A stretch of 64,000 nucleotides of DNA from G965215045 sp965215045 (GTDB taxonomy: Bacteria; Pseudomonadota; Gammaproteobacteria; JABABF01), in contig OZ244031.1 in assembly GCA_965215045.1 (NCBI GenBank), forward strand, positions 1,426,001 through 1,490,000. Reading direction: 5' to 3'. Position numbers and translations under genes: made by a program. This document shows positions 1 through 9,135 of the stretch, piece by piece. The stretch's first letter is position 1. Every line of letters starts with the position of its first letter. The notes beneath the pieces were generated by a model. The model did not search any database, was not told the origin of the DNA, and was given only the letters and a program-made list of their open reading frames with translations.

Positions 1-148
1 CGTGACCCTGCTGGTCGGCGACCAGGAATTTGACAGTCCCAAAACGCTGGCGGCCTTTGCCCTGGGACTGTTGCTGTTTTTCATTACCCTGGGGCTGAAC
101 GTGATCGCCCTGGTCGTGGTGCGACGCTACCGGGAACGTTATGAATAA
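1..148 (+). CDS. pstC: Phosphate ABC transporter permease PstC, C-terminal end only
   Basis: The reading frame is open from the window edge to a TAA at 146-148. It encodes about 48 residues, with one hydrophobic helix (AAFALGLLLFFITLGLNVIA) followed by a basic tail (VVVRRYRERYE). That is how an ABC permease subunit normally ends. The stop overlaps the pstA start by 8 bases (ATGAATAA), and pstA-pstB-phoU follow directly, so PstC is the expected identity. PstC and PstA form the membrane channel of the high-affinity phosphate importer. The assignment rests mainly on position, because only the last helix is visible. Confidence 0.8.
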   Translation, partial: VTLLVGDQEFDSPKTLAAFALGLLLFFITLGLNVIALVVVRRYRERYE

Positions 149-1436
149 GCAATCTCCCACTGCACAGAACGGGCTGCGGCAGCGTGTCGAACAGGGCCTG
201 GGGCGGCGTTATCGCCGTGAACGCCGCTTTCGTCTCTACGGCATATTGTCCCTGGGCTTTGCCCTGGCGGCACTGTGTTTCCTGTTTTACGACATCATCA
301 ACCGCGGCACTGGCGCGTTTACGAAATATGAAATTCGCCTGGAACTGCAATACGACGCCGAAGAGATGGGGATTTTTGACCCGGGAGACATCGAAGAGCT
401 CGAGTTCGCCGATTTCCGACTCCCCCTGGACCAGGCCCTGAACCGAATTTTCCCGGGGGTGCAAGCCTTCGCCGAACAGGGTTTGTTGTATTCCCTGCTC
501 AGCGGCGATGCCGAGTTCGAAATCCAGCGCCGCATCATGCAAAACCCCGCGGGGCTGCTGGGCAGTGCGGAGGAATTGTGGGTGACCGCATCCAGGACGC
601 TGAAGCATCACCTGAAGGGTGCGCCGCCCGCCCGGGCGGGAGCGGGTTGGCAGCGCAAGAGAGAATGGGCGCAGGCATTGCAGGAGCAGGGACGGTTGCG
701 CAGAAGTTTTAACGACACCTTTTTCTCGGCGGCGGATTCCCGCGATGCGGAATCCGCGGGCATTCGCGGGGCACTGATCGGTTCCCTGCTGACGCTCCTG
801 GTCTGCTTCCTGTTCTCTTTCCCGGTCGGCGTCGCAGCGGCCGTCTACCTGGAAGAGTTTGCACCGCGCAATCGCTGGGTCGATATGCTGGAAGTCAATG
901 TCAACAACCTGGCGGCGGTACCCTCGGTGATTTTTGGATTGCTGGGCCTGGTGGTGTTTCTCAATGTCTTGCACATGCCGCGCTCGGTGCCGCTGGTCGG
1001 CGGCCTGGTGCTGGCACTGATGACGTTGCCGACCATCATTATTTCCAGCCGCGTTGCCATCCAGTCGATCCCCGGTTCGATTCGCGAGGCGGCCCTGGGG
1101 CTGGGTGCCTCGCACATGCAACTGGTATTCGGCCACGTGATTCCACTGGCAATGCCCAGCATGCTGACCGGTGCGATCATCGGCATGGCGCGTGCCCTGG
1201 GCGAGAGTGCGCCGCTGTTGATGATCGGCATGGTCGCCTTCATCGTCGATATTCCTTCCGGTTTCTTTGATCCCTCCACGGTCCTGCCCGTGCAAATTTA
1301 CCTGTGGGCGGACAGTCCGGAACGCGCTTTCGTGGAATTGACAGCCGGTGCAATAATGGTATTGTTGGCATTCTTAATCACGATGAATGGACTAGCCGCA
1401 TTTTTGCGTCACCGCCTGGAGCGGGATTACCAATGA
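141..1436 (+). CDS. pstA: Phosphate ABC transporter permease PstA, long form
   Basis: 431 residues; inner-membrane permease that works with PstC. The first TM helix spans about residues 33-52. A long periplasmic segment (about 55-205), as in PstA proteins with the extended N-terminal (DUF3333-type) domain, precedes the conserved permease core of about five helices (210-425). The EAA loop that docks on PstB is at about 316-335 (EAALGLGASHMQLVFGHVIP). E. coli PstA is about 296 aa, so this is the enlarged form seen in many gammaproteobacteria. The ATG overlaps the pstC stop, and the stop overlaps the pstB ATG (ATGA), which implies translational coupling. Confidence 0.95.
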   Translation: MNKQSPTAQNGLRQRVEQGLGRRYRRERRFRLYGILSLGFALAALCFLFYDIINRGTGAFTKYEIRLELQYDAEEMGIFDPGDIEELEFADFRLPLDQALNRIFPGVQAFAEQGLLYSLLSGDAEFEIQRRIMQNPAGLLGSAEELWVTASRTLKHHLKGAPPARAGAGWQRKREWAQALQEQGRLRRSFNDTFFSAADSRDAESAGIRGALIGSLLTLLVCFLFSFPVGVAAAVYLEEFAPRNRWVDMLEVNVNNLAAVPSVIFGLLGLVVFLNVLHMPRSVPLVGGLVLALMTLPTIIISSRVAIQSIPGSIREAALGLGASHMQLVFGHVIPLAMPSMLTGAIIGMARALGESAPLLMIGMVAFIVDIPSGFFDPSTVLPVQIYLWADSPERAFVELTAGAIMVLLAFLITMNGLAAFLRHRLERDYQ

Positions 1437-2368
1437 CAGACAATGCATTTTCGGAGAACCCGTCGACGATACCCAAGTCGGTTGCCGCGCGGGAGTCGCC
1501 CCCGGCATCGGAACCCGCCACGGTGCGGGAGCCGGCGTTGACGCCGAAACCGATGGCGGCGCAGGAACCGGACACGGCACCGGAACCGGCAGCGGGCCGG
1601 CCTTTCCTGGAGGACCAGGTGCGTTTCCGGGTGCGCGACCTGGACGTGTTTTACGCCGACAAGCAGGCGATTTACGCGAACAGCCTGGACATCGGTGCCA
1701 ACCAGGTGATCGCGATGATCGGCCCCTCGGGTTGCGGCAAGTCCACGTTCCTGCGCTGCCTGAACCGGATGAACGATATCATTCCCGACTGTCGGGTCAC
1801 GGGAGAGATCTTCTTGGACGGCGAGGACATTTCCCAGGATATGGACCCGGTCATTCTGCGCGCCCGGGTCGGCATCGTGTTTCAAAAACCCAATCCCTTC
1901 CCGAAATCGATCTACGATAACGTGGCCTACGGCCCGCGGATCCACGGACTGTTCGACCATCGGGACGAGCTCGATGGCATCGTCGAGACCAGTCTCAAAC
2001 GCGCCGGCCTGTGGCGGGAAGTCAGCGATCGCCTGCACCAGCCGGGCACCAGCCTTTCGGGCGGTCAGCAGCAGCGGCTGTGCATTGCCCGCACCATCGC
2101 CGTCAACCCCGAAGTGGTGCTCATGGATGAACCGTGCTCGTCACTGGACCCGATCGCCACCAGTCACATCGAAGACCTGATCGGTGAACTCAGCCAGAAA
2201 TACACCATCGTGATTGTCACGCACTCCATGCAGCAGGCTTCGCGCGTCTCGCAGCGCACCGCGTATTTTCACTTGGGACGTCTGATCGAAGTGGACTCCA
2301 CCGACAAGGTGTTCACCAACCCGACCCACCGGTTGACCGAAGATTACATTACCGGCCGCGTCGGTTGA
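1433..2368 (+). CDS. pstB: Phosphate ABC transporter ATP-binding protein PstB with a Pro/Ala-rich N-terminal extension
   Basis: 311 residues; the cytoplasmic ATPase that powers phosphate import through PstCA. Walker A is GPSGCGKST at 97-105, the ABC signature is LSGGQQQR, Walker B is VVLMDEPCSSLDP, and the switch histidine lies in VIVTHSM. The start was set at the ATG overlapping the pstA stop; an upstream in-frame start at 1304 would lie inside pstA. Typical PstB begins just before the first beta strand. Here about 60 residues rich in Pro, Ala and Glu (PEPA-type) come first. They look like a disordered tail of unknown role. Confidence 0.95.
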   Translation: MTDNAFSENPSTIPKSVAARESPPASEPATVREPALTPKPMAAQEPDTAPEPAAGRPFLEDQVRFRVRDLDVFYADKQAIYANSLDIGANQVIAMIGPSGCGKSTFLRCLNRMNDIIPDCRVTGEIFLDGEDISQDMDPVILRARVGIVFQKPNPFPKSIYDNVAYGPRIHGLFDHRDELDGIVETSLKRAGLWREVSDRLHQPGTSLSGGQQQRLCIARTIAVNPEVVLMDEPCSSLDPIATSHIEDLIGELSQKYTIVIVTHSMQQASRVSQRTAYFHLGRLIEVDSTDKVFTNPTHRLTEDYITGRVG

Positions 2369-2394
2369 ACGCCGCCGGCAGAGGAGACAGAACC

Positions 2395-3111
2395 ATGATC
2401 GAACCGCAACCGCATATTTCCGTGCAGTTTGACGAGGAGTTGAACAAAGTGCAACAGCGTTTCCTGGAGATGGGCGGGCTGGCGGAAGAACAGCTGGGCA
2501 GTGCGATCAACGCGCTGACCCTGTTGGACCCCGATGCCGCAAGCCGGGTCGAGGAGATCGAAAAAAAGATGAACCAGATGGAAGTGGATGTCTCCGAGGG
2601 ATGCGCGCTGCTCTTTGTCAAGCGCCAGCCTGCCGCGGGCGACCTGCGCCTGGTGTTGTCGGTCTACCGCGGCCTTTTCGATCTCGAGCGGATCGGGGAT
2701 GAAGCCTGTCGCATCGCGCGTATCGTCACCCCGCTCAGCGAAGAGAAAAAAAGTTCTCACATCCAGGAAATCGGCGACATCGGTGCCATTGTCCTGGACA
2801 TGCTGCACCAGTCGCTGGATGCCTTCGTGCGCCGCGATGCGCATACCGCCTACGAAGCCGCGCGGCGCGACCGAGAAGTGGACGATCAATACAACAGCCT
2901 GATGCTGAAGCTGATCAGCGATATGAGCACGACTCCCAAGAAGATCCCGGTCAGCGTCAACCTGTTGTGGGTGTTGCGCGCCCTGGAGCGGGCCGGCGAT
3001 CACGTCTGCAATATTTGTGAACACGTGGTCTACCTGGTCGGCGGCCGGGATGTGCGCCACCAGGGTCTGAAAAGGATGAAGAAGGCGGCCGAGGCCCAGG
3101 CGAAGGGATAA
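2395..3111 (+). CDS. phoU: Phosphate signalling regulator PhoU
   Basis: 238 residues forming two tandem PhoU three-helix bundles. The metal-binding E/DxxxD-type motifs are visible in each half (LERIGDEA and LERAGDH). PhoU links the PstSCAB transporter to the PhoR kinase and represses the Pho regulon when phosphate is plentiful. The start was set at 2395 because GAGGAG lies about 9 bases upstream. The in-frame start at 2365 lies inside the pstB end and lacks a ribosome site. It is last in the pst operon; no phoB or phoR is in the window. Confidence 0.95.
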   Translation: MIEPQPHISVQFDEELNKVQQRFLEMGGLAEEQLGSAINALTLLDPDAASRVEEIEKKMNQMEVDVSEGCALLFVKRQPAAGDLRLVLSVYRGLFDLERIGDEACRIARIVTPLSEEKKSSHIQEIGDIGAIVLDMLHQSLDAFVRRDAHTAYEAARRDREVDDQYNSLMLKLISDMSTTPKKIPVSVNLLWVLRALERAGDHVCNICEHVVYLVGGRDVRHQGLKRMKKAAEAQAKG

Positions 3112-3195
3112 CAGACCGCCCGTTTTGCGGGCATCGCCGCCGTCCCGGGCGGCGCATTGATTCAAGGTGACGGCCGGCGGAACTCGAGCGCGGGC

Positions 3196-5145
3196 TTATT
3201 CAAAGCGGTAGTCGGCGGGGTCCGGGTGGCGCGTCCATTTCCAGTAATCCGCCAGTCGCCAGGGAGAGGTGGCGGTGACCCTGCCGGCACTGTTCTTGTA
3301 CCAGTTGTCCGTGGGCAGCGACCAGATCATCTTTTCCAGGGTCTTTTCCAACTTGCGGTTGAATGCATCGTTGACCTCGGTCTTGCATTCCAGGGCGCGT
3401 TTCCCATCGCCGATCACCAGGCCCAGGCATTCCAGGATATACCGCACCTGGCACTCGGAATGAAAAATAATGCTGCCGGCATGGGCCAGGTTCGTGCCCG
3501 GGCCATAGAGGCAGAACAGGTTGGGAAAGTCCGGCACCGTGATGCCCAGGTAGGCCTTGGGGTCCTCCCCCCAGAGTTCCTCCAGGCTGACGCCGCCCCG
3601 CCCCCGGACTTCCATCGGCCAGAGAAAACGGCTGGCGTGAAAACCGGTGGCAAAGACGATGACATCGACCTCGTAGGAATTGCCCTCGGCGTCGACGACC
3701 GCATTGGGTTGCACTTCTTTCAGGCCGCTGCAGACCAGCTGCACGTTCTCCCGCTGCAGTGTCTTGAGCCACGTGCCGTTGTCCTGCAGGATGCGTTTGC
3801 AGAAGGGCGGGTAATCGGGCACCACCTTTTTCAGCAGTTCTTTATCGCCGTCTATCTGTTGCGTCATCCAGTCGGTGAAGATGATGCGCATGTCCTCGTT
3901 GGCCTGGTTGATGGAGCGTTGGTCGTGCGATTGGTACCAGTCCTCGTCCATCACCAGCGAGGGCAGCAGGGCATCGGAGCCGGGCCAGAACAACAGGAAA
4001 CGGTACCAGCGCGCGTAGTAGGGCAGGTGTTCCAGCAGCCACTTCATACCCTCGCCGACCGCTTCGTGATACACCGGGTTGGGGAAGATCCACGGCGGGG
4101 AGCGCTGCAGCACGTACAGTTTCTGCGCCTGCTTGGCCACCTCCGGCACCAACTGGAAGGCGCTGGCACCGCTGCCGATGACCGCCACCCGCTTGCCCTG
4201 CAAGTCGATGTCGTGACGCCACTCCGCCGAGTGAAAATAGCTTCCCGCAAAATTCTCCAGGCCGGGGAAGTCCGGGATTTTCGGCCGGTTGAGTTGGCCG
4301 ACGGCACTGATGATCGCATTGACCTGTACGGTTTCCTCTGCTCCCTGCGCCGTGCGTACCCTGAGTTCCCAGAGACACTCCTGTTCGTCGTAACGGGCAC
4401 TCAACACCTCGGTGTTAAAACGGATCTGCTCCCGGATTCCAAAACGGTCCACGCAGTCCTCGAAATACTGCAGCAATTCCCCCTGTTGCGCATAAAACTC
4501 CGACCAGCGATGGTTGGGGGCAAACGAGTAACAGTAGAAATGATTGGCGACATCGACCCGGCAGCCCGGGTACGTGTTTTCGTACCAGGTGCCGCCCACG
4601 GCGGAATTCTTTTCAAACACCACGCAGGGGATGCCCGCTTCCTGCAGACGGATGGCCGAGAGAATGCCCGACATGCCGGCACCGATCACCGCCGTCTTGA
4701 AGTTCTGTTTCTGCTCCGGGCTGACCGTGTCCTGCCAGTGCGTGAGCCGGGCGTCCCCGCCGTCGAGGCGCATTTCCTCCAACATCATCGGCACGTACTC
4801 CGGCGGCACTTCCGCACCGACCATGAAATTCATCATGCGCTGCACGGTTTCCGGTGGCGGTGGCGGCAGCACCGGGCAACCCTGGTCCCGGTAGCGGCCG
4901 ATGATTTCCAGGGCCCGGGCGCGCACCTCTGCCTGCTGCTCCGGGGGGAGAAATCCCTGCACTTCCCCCAGCGTGGGGGCGGCGGGGCGAATCGCGCCGT
5001 CCAGGATATCCGTGTCGCCGCTGATGTGCACCAGCGACATCATCAGCGTGGGAATGCTGGCCTCTTCCAGGGCAGTGCGAATAAACTCGTCGTCTTCGGT
5101 GATGCGCGTACCCGTGCAATCAGCGGGGTCGACGTGCGTGTCCAT
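3196..5145 (-). CDS. Flavin-containing Baeyer-Villiger monooxygenase with long N-terminal extension
   Basis: 649 residues. FAD- and NADPH-dependent enzyme inserting one oxygen next to a ketone carbonyl to give an ester or lactone. The FAD Rossmann motif GAGMSG is at 155-160, and the NADPH motif GSGASA at 324-329. Between them lies the Baeyer-Villiger fingerprint FxGxxxHxxxW as FAGSYFHSAEW (299-309). The first ~150 residues precede the FAD domain; such an extension marks the large (about 600-650 aa) BVMOs. ATG at 5145 was preferred to a TTG one codon upstream. It lies 17 bases after the methyltransferase gene on the same strand. The substrate cannot be read from sequence; cyclic or aryl ketones are typical for this group. 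Confidence 0.9.
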   Translation of the reverse strand: MDTHVDPADCTGTRITEDDEFIRTALEEASIPTLMMSLVHISGDTDILDGAIRPAAPTLGEVQGFLPPEQQAEVRARALEIIGRYRDQGCPVLPPPPPETVQRMMNFMVGAEVPPEYVPMMLEEMRLDGGDARLTHWQDTVSPEQKQNFKTAVIGAGMSGILSAIRLQEAGIPCVVFEKNSAVGGTWYENTYPGCRVDVANHFYCYSFAPNHRWSEFYAQQGELLQYFEDCVDRFGIREQIRFNTEVLSARYDEQECLWELRVRTAQGAEETVQVNAIISAVGQLNRPKIPDFPGLENFAGSYFHSAEWRHDIDLQGKRVAVIGSGASAFQLVPEVAKQAQKLYVLQRSPPWIFPNPVYHEAVGEGMKWLLEHLPYYARWYRFLLFWPGSDALLPSLVMDEDWYQSHDQRSINQANEDMRIIFTDWMTQQIDGDKELLKKVVPDYPPFCKRILQDNGTWLKTLQRENVQLVCSGLKEVQPNAVVDAEGNSYEVDVIVFATGFHASRFLWPMEVRGRGGVSLEELWGEDPKAYLGITVPDFPNLFCLYGPGTNLAHAGSIIFHSECQVRYILECLGLVIGDGKRALECKTEVNDAFNRKLEKTLEKMIWSLPTDNWYKNSAGRVTATSPWRLADYWKWTRHPDPADYRFE

Positions 5146-5162
5146 CAAAACGCTCCCGCCCC

Positions 5163-5975
5163 TTACTTGATCTTGACAAACTTCAGTGTGAAGCGGTCGC
5201 TCTCACCGATGGCCTGGTATTTCTCCCGGTCCTGGTCTCCCAGGCGCATGACGGGGGGCAGGGTCCACACCCCCGCGGGATAGTTCTTTTCATCCCTGGG
5301 ATTGGCGTTGATCTCGGAGCGGCCGACCAGGCGAAATCCCGCCGACTCGATCAGCTGTATTGCGTATTCCTCCGGCACATAACCGGAACTCGCCATGTCC
5401 TCCACGCTCATACCGGGAAAGCCCCGGTGTTCGACCACGCCGAAGATGCCGCCCGGCTTGAGTGAGTGCCATGCCGCATCGAACACTTCTGAAATATAGC
5501 CCTCGCTGATCCAGTTGTGCAGGTTGCGGAAGGTCAGCACCATGTCGGCACTTTCCTCCGGGGCGATGTCATAGTTTCCGCGTCCCAGGGAAGTGATTTT
5601 GACCGCGGAGAATGCTGGATTGTCCCGGATCGCCTCCTCGTATTTCTGCCGGAACCTGCGCCGGTACTCCGGCGTGGGGTCGGGCGGAAAATGCGCGGCA
5701 TACAGGGTGCCTTTTTTTTGCAGGTAGGGAGCGAGAATGCGGCTGTACCAGCCGGAGCCGGGCCACAACTCCACCACCGTCATATCCCGTTCAATACCAA
5801 GGAATTGCAGCGTCTCCACCGGGTGCCGGTAGATATCCCGCGCCTGTTCCTCCGCCGGACGCTCCGGCGAAGCCGTGGCGCGCTCCAGGGCCCGGCGTTC
5901 CCCGCAGGCCCCCAGGGTCAGGAGCAGCAGGGCGCACGGTACGGCAAGGCGAATAAAGTTCAGGCTGGGGTGCAT
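5163..5975 (-). CDS. Predicted lipoprotein SAM-dependent methyltransferase
   Basis: 270 residues. The N-terminus is a lipoprotein signal peptide ending in LGAC (lipid-modified Cys at about 24), so the protein should be exported and membrane-anchored. The rest resembles class I methyltransferases of the COG4798 type: VVELWPGSGWYSRILAPYL is the SAM-binding motif I region, and DMVLTFRNLHNW and LKPGGIFGVVEHR follow. An exported methyltransferase fold is odd because SAM is cytoplasmic, so activity is uncertain. The gene precedes the BVMO with a 17-base gap and is probably co-transcribed with it. Confidence 0.8.
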   Translation of the reverse strand: MHPSLNFIRLAVPCALLLLTLGACGERRALERATASPERPAEEQARDIYRHPVETLQFLGIERDMTVVELWPGSGWYSRILAPYLQKKGTLYAAHFPPDPTPEYRRRFRQKYEEAIRDNPAFSAVKITSLGRGNYDIAPEESADMVLTFRNLHNWISEGYISEVFDAAWHSLKPGGIFGVVEHRGFPGMSVEDMASSGYVPEEYAIQLIESAGFRLVGRSEINANPRDEKNYPAGVWTLPPVMRLGDQDREKYQAIGESDRFTLKFVKIK

Positions 5976-6045
5976 GGCGGGAGGGCTCCTCGTTGATAAC
6001 TCTGCACACCGGTCTCAAGGTCGGGATGTGCGGCGGGGCAACAGT

Positions 6046-7536
6046 CTAAACCATATTGCCCCTGTGGTTTGAAATCCAGCCACCCGTCCCACCGGGATGC
6101 AGAAGTCTTCCGGGTTCATCGTTCTTCTGCAGAAGTTCGGGTGAAAGCATTTCCAGTAGTTCAATGGAATACCAGAATTTATTACCTACTGGTGGTCGTG
6201 CAACACCTCTCCACCACGTCTCATGCTGATTTAGAACTTCCTCAGCATGCTTTTTTTGTTCCGGGGCAGCACCGCTGCCATCTCTACGCATTTTCTCGTA
6301 ATATTTCTGTAATTGTAATAGCCGATCATACTGCTCCACACTTAAATTCTCCGCTATATCCTCGGCCGCTACTATCATTGCGGCTTCAAACCAGCACCCC
6401 TCTACCTCCTGTCGTAACCTTGCCAGGGCTTCCGAGCCAGGATTTTCAAACACTGCATCGACGACTTCCTTGTCCGATGCATTTCTAGTGATAAATCGGT
6501 AATACATATCTTGATTGATGGTTTTTAAGATAAGCATTGCAGTGATCTCTGAAATGAATGATTTGTCGTCATTGGGTAATAGTGCCAACATCGCCCTCAT
6601 CTGGTGGAGGGCCTGGGCGATATCTCGAGCACTGAGTTGGCTCGCTGCAAAAAATTTTTGAAAACGATCTCTACTACAAAACAGCTCAGAAGGATTCTTG
6701 GTAAACCATCTATTGACATCAACAGACCTGAGCATTGTTTCAACAAAGTCTTTTAGTGGCGGGTAGGGAAGCCTGAACGGCAGGTCGAAGAAGCGCAGCA
6801 GGTATTTCTCTGCATCGAATTCATTGCCGTACAGGGCCCGCACCGAATGCGCCAGCTGTTCCCGGTTTACCGCCAACACGAACACGATGTTGTCGACGGC
6901 GAACAGGTGCTTGGCGGTTTCCAGGAATTCTACGGCGTAGCTGGGTCTGCAGCGGTCCAGTTCATCGATGATCACCACCAATGGTTTGTCGCGTTTTTTT
7001 CTCAATGCTTCTGCCGACTCCTCCAGGGTGCTTCTGAAGTCTGTGATCAAGTCGCGGTTTTTTGAGTACTCGGACAATTGTGGCTTGCCGAAGAAGCTGA
7101 GTATTTTGTCAATATTGATCCAGCCTCCTGTTTTATATCGTATGGCGTCTGAAAAAACTTGTATTAATACTTTTTTCCCTGTTTTCTTCAGGCTGGCGAT
7201 TGTTTCTGACGGTACCTCCCCCGGGTAATATTTTTGCAGACGGTCGGTCAGTTCAGAGGATAGGGCGATAAAAGGGACCTTCGTAAAATCCGTCTTCCAA
7301 GCATTGAACTTTACCACCGGAAACTTCTCGTTGCGCAGGTATTGCATCCACATCCTGAGAAACGTGGTCTTGCCTGCCCCCCATGGTGCATCGACCGACA
7401 ACACGCACGGTCCGGTGATGGAGTTGATGACGTCGGTCAGGATTTTTGCCGCCTCCTCACGCTTGAACAGGTCATTTGCAAAGGGGTTACCTTCAGGTGC
7501 TTCCACCTCCAGCGGCTGAATACGCATTTTTGCCAT
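6046..7536 (-). CDS. KAP-family P-loop NTPase
   Basis: 496 residues. Walker A is APWGAGKTT (50-58), Walker B is VVIIDELDRCRP (187-198), and the segment FVLAVNREQLAHSVRALYG follows, all characteristic of the KAP (KidIns220/PifA) NTPases. Many KAP proteins carry TM helices between Walker A and B; here that stretch is largely polar, so this looks like a soluble variant. The remaining C-terminal part is unrecognised and may be a recognition domain. Family members include plasmid PifA, which excludes phage T7, so a phage-exclusion role is possible but inferred. The gene is visibly AT-richer than its neighbours and probably acquired. A 70-base gap separates it from the methyltransferase gene downstream. 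Confidence 0.85.
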   Translation of the reverse strand: MAKMRIQPLEVEAPEGNPFANDLFKREEAAKILTDVINSITGPCVLSVDAPWGAGKTTFLRMWMQYLRNEKFPVVKFNAWKTDFTKVPFIALSSELTDRLQKYYPGEVPSETIASLKKTGKKVLIQVFSDAIRYKTGGWINIDKILSFFGKPQLSEYSKNRDLITDFRSTLEESAEALRKKRDKPLVVIIDELDRCRPSYAVEFLETAKHLFAVDNIVFVLAVNREQLAHSVRALYGNEFDAEKYLLRFFDLPFRLPYPPLKDFVETMLRSVDVNRWFTKNPSELFCSRDRFQKFFAASQLSARDIAQALHQMRAMLALLPNDDKSFISEITAMLILKTINQDMYYRFITRNASDKEVVDAVFENPGSEALARLRQEVEGCWFEAAMIVAAEDIAENLSVEQYDRLLQLQKYYEKMRRDGSGAAPEQKKHAEEVLNQHETWWRGVARPPVGNKFWYSIELLEMLSPELLQKNDEPGRLLHPGGTGGWISNHRGNMV

Positions 7537-7849
7537 GAGAATTTTCCTCTGTGCAGCAACAAAATATTAATGCGGCGTTTTGCAGCCCCCATCTTACACA
7601 ACTGTTTTGCCTTTACTTTAGCAACCCCAGGGCAGGCGTTCTCCGGCCCGATTCGGCCGGCGTCTATAATTGCCGCAGTCGCGGACGCTTGCGCCCGCCG
7701 TCCGGCGGGACTGGATTTCACCGTCGCACGACGACGCACGATGTATCGCCGCCGGTGCTCCGCCTCCGGGTGCCCCGCACAATGCAGCGGTAGATGCCGG
7801 CATGTTGTTTTCAGCCGCCGCGACCTGATTTTTTGTATATACCTGGTTC
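7537..7849. other. Divergent intergenic region with an inverted repeat and a TATAAT box
   Basis: About 310 bases between the divergent KAP NTPase and MFS genes with no convincing gene. On the plus strand a perfect TATAAT lies at 7665-7670. Just upstream is the inverted repeat CCGGCC-N6-GGCCGG (7643-7660), which occupies the -35/-10 spacer and could be an operator. No good -35 hexamer is seen, and the box is about 180 bases from the MFS start, so promoter function is only possible. Confidence 0.3.
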
Positions 7850-9091
7850 ATGCTCCCCGCTCCCACCACTATCCTGGACCGCCAACTGACGCGCACGGTT
7901 CTGTTCTTTGCCCCGCTGTGTTCGCTGCTGGTCAACTTGGGGCAGTCGGTGCTGTTTGCGACCATGCCGGTGCTGGGCCGCATCCTGGGTTTTCACGAGG
8001 TGCAGATCACCGCCCTGGTCTCCCTGTCGGCACTGACTTTTTTCCTGGTCAGTCCAATATGGGGTCGTTACAGCGATGTGCTGGGACGCAAGAGAACCAT
8101 GCTGATCGGCCTGTCCGCCTATTCCCTGGGCGCCCTGTTGTTCAACGGCATTGTCGAACTGGCCTTCGCCGGTTTCCTGGGGGGCTGGGTGCTGTACATG
8201 CTGCTGCTGCCCTATCGCGTGGCGCACACGGGCATGATGGCGGCGGTGCACCCCGCCAGCGGTGCCTACGTCGCCGATGTCACCTCGGTGCAGGAGCGCA
8301 CGGCGGGCATGAGCCAACTGGCGGCGGCGGTGGCACTGGGTGCGATCCTGGGTCCGCCCCTGGTGTATTTCAGTCGCTACGGCATTCTGACCCCGCTCTA
8401 CATCAGTGCCCTGATCTCCCTGTGCGGCACCCTGTGGTTGTGGCTTTCCATGCCGGATTACCGGGTGCCCAAGGAGGATGAAAATGCACCGCCGGTGCGC
8501 CTCAGTTATTTTGACCCGCGTTACCGCACCTTCCTGCTTATCGGCCTGGTCATGTACAGCGCCATGTCCGCGGCCCAGCAAACCCTGGGTTTTTACCTGC
8601 AGGACCGCTTCGGTTTTGACAATGACCAGACCATCCGCAATTTCGCCATCGCCAACATGGTGTCTTCTGCGGCGATGATGTTCGCCCAACTGGTGCTGGT
8701 GCGGCGCATGGGCTGGGATGCCAGCACACTGCTGCACATCGGCCTGCCGCTGGCCTGCTTGGGGTACTTCGGCCTGGCGGCGGTCGGCATTTTTTACGTG
8801 GACCTGGACACCGCACTCCGCTTCCTCTTCTTGTGTGCGGCAATGCTGGTCTTCGGCCTGGGCATGGGTCTGGCCGGACCCGGTTATACCGCCAGTGCCA
8901 GCCTGCGCGTAGGATCGCAAGAGCAGGGTGCCCTGGCGGGCCTCTCGGCCTCCATTCCCGGCCTGGGCTTTGTCATCGGCCCGATTGTCGGCGGCGTGCT
9001 CTACAGCGTGAACAGCTTCTACCCGTACCTGCTGTCGGGGGCGTTGTTGCTGGCCCTGACCGTGTTTGTCTGGCGTTCCCTGAAAGTCTAG
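7850..9091 (+). CDS. Major facilitator superfamily transporter
   Basis: 413 residues with about 12 hydrophobic segments. The MFS motif A between TM2 and TM3 is present as GRYSDVLGRKRT (72-83). The inner-membrane protein probably moves a small organic solute or drug by ion coupling; the substrate is unknown. The overall pattern resembles TCR/tetracycline-type (DHA1) exporters. Two acyl-CoA dehydrogenase genes follow at 44 and then 24 bases, so the transporter may serve the same degradative pathway. No strong ribosome site is seen before the ATG. Confidence 0.85.
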   Translation: MLPAPTTILDRQLTRTVLFFAPLCSLLVNLGQSVLFATMPVLGRILGFHEVQITALVSLSALTFFLVSPIWGRYSDVLGRKRTMLIGLSAYSLGALLFNGIVELAFAGFLGGWVLYMLLLPYRVAHTGMMAAVHPASGAYVADVTSVQERTAGMSQLAAAVALGAILGPPLVYFSRYGILTPLYISALISLCGTLWLWLSMPDYRVPKEDENAPPVRLSYFDPRYRTFLLIGLVMYSAMSAAQQTLGFYLQDRFGFDNDQTIRNFAIANMVSSAAMMFAQLVLVRRMGWDASTLLHIGLPLACLGYFGLAAVGIFYVDLDTALRFLFLCAAMLVFGLGMGLAGPGYTASASLRVGSQEQGALAGLSASIPGLGFVIGPIVGGVLYSVNSFYPYLLSGALLLALTVFVWRSLKV

Positions 9092-9135
9092 GGTGCTATA
9101 CTTTTGCGCCTTGTACCGCGCCTGACAACGACGGC

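Noticed and set aside
3157..5283. 708-codon plus-strand open frame over the BVMO region
   Set aside because: It is the antisense of a well-supported gene; high GC keeps frames open, and the protein has no recognisable fold or ribosome site.
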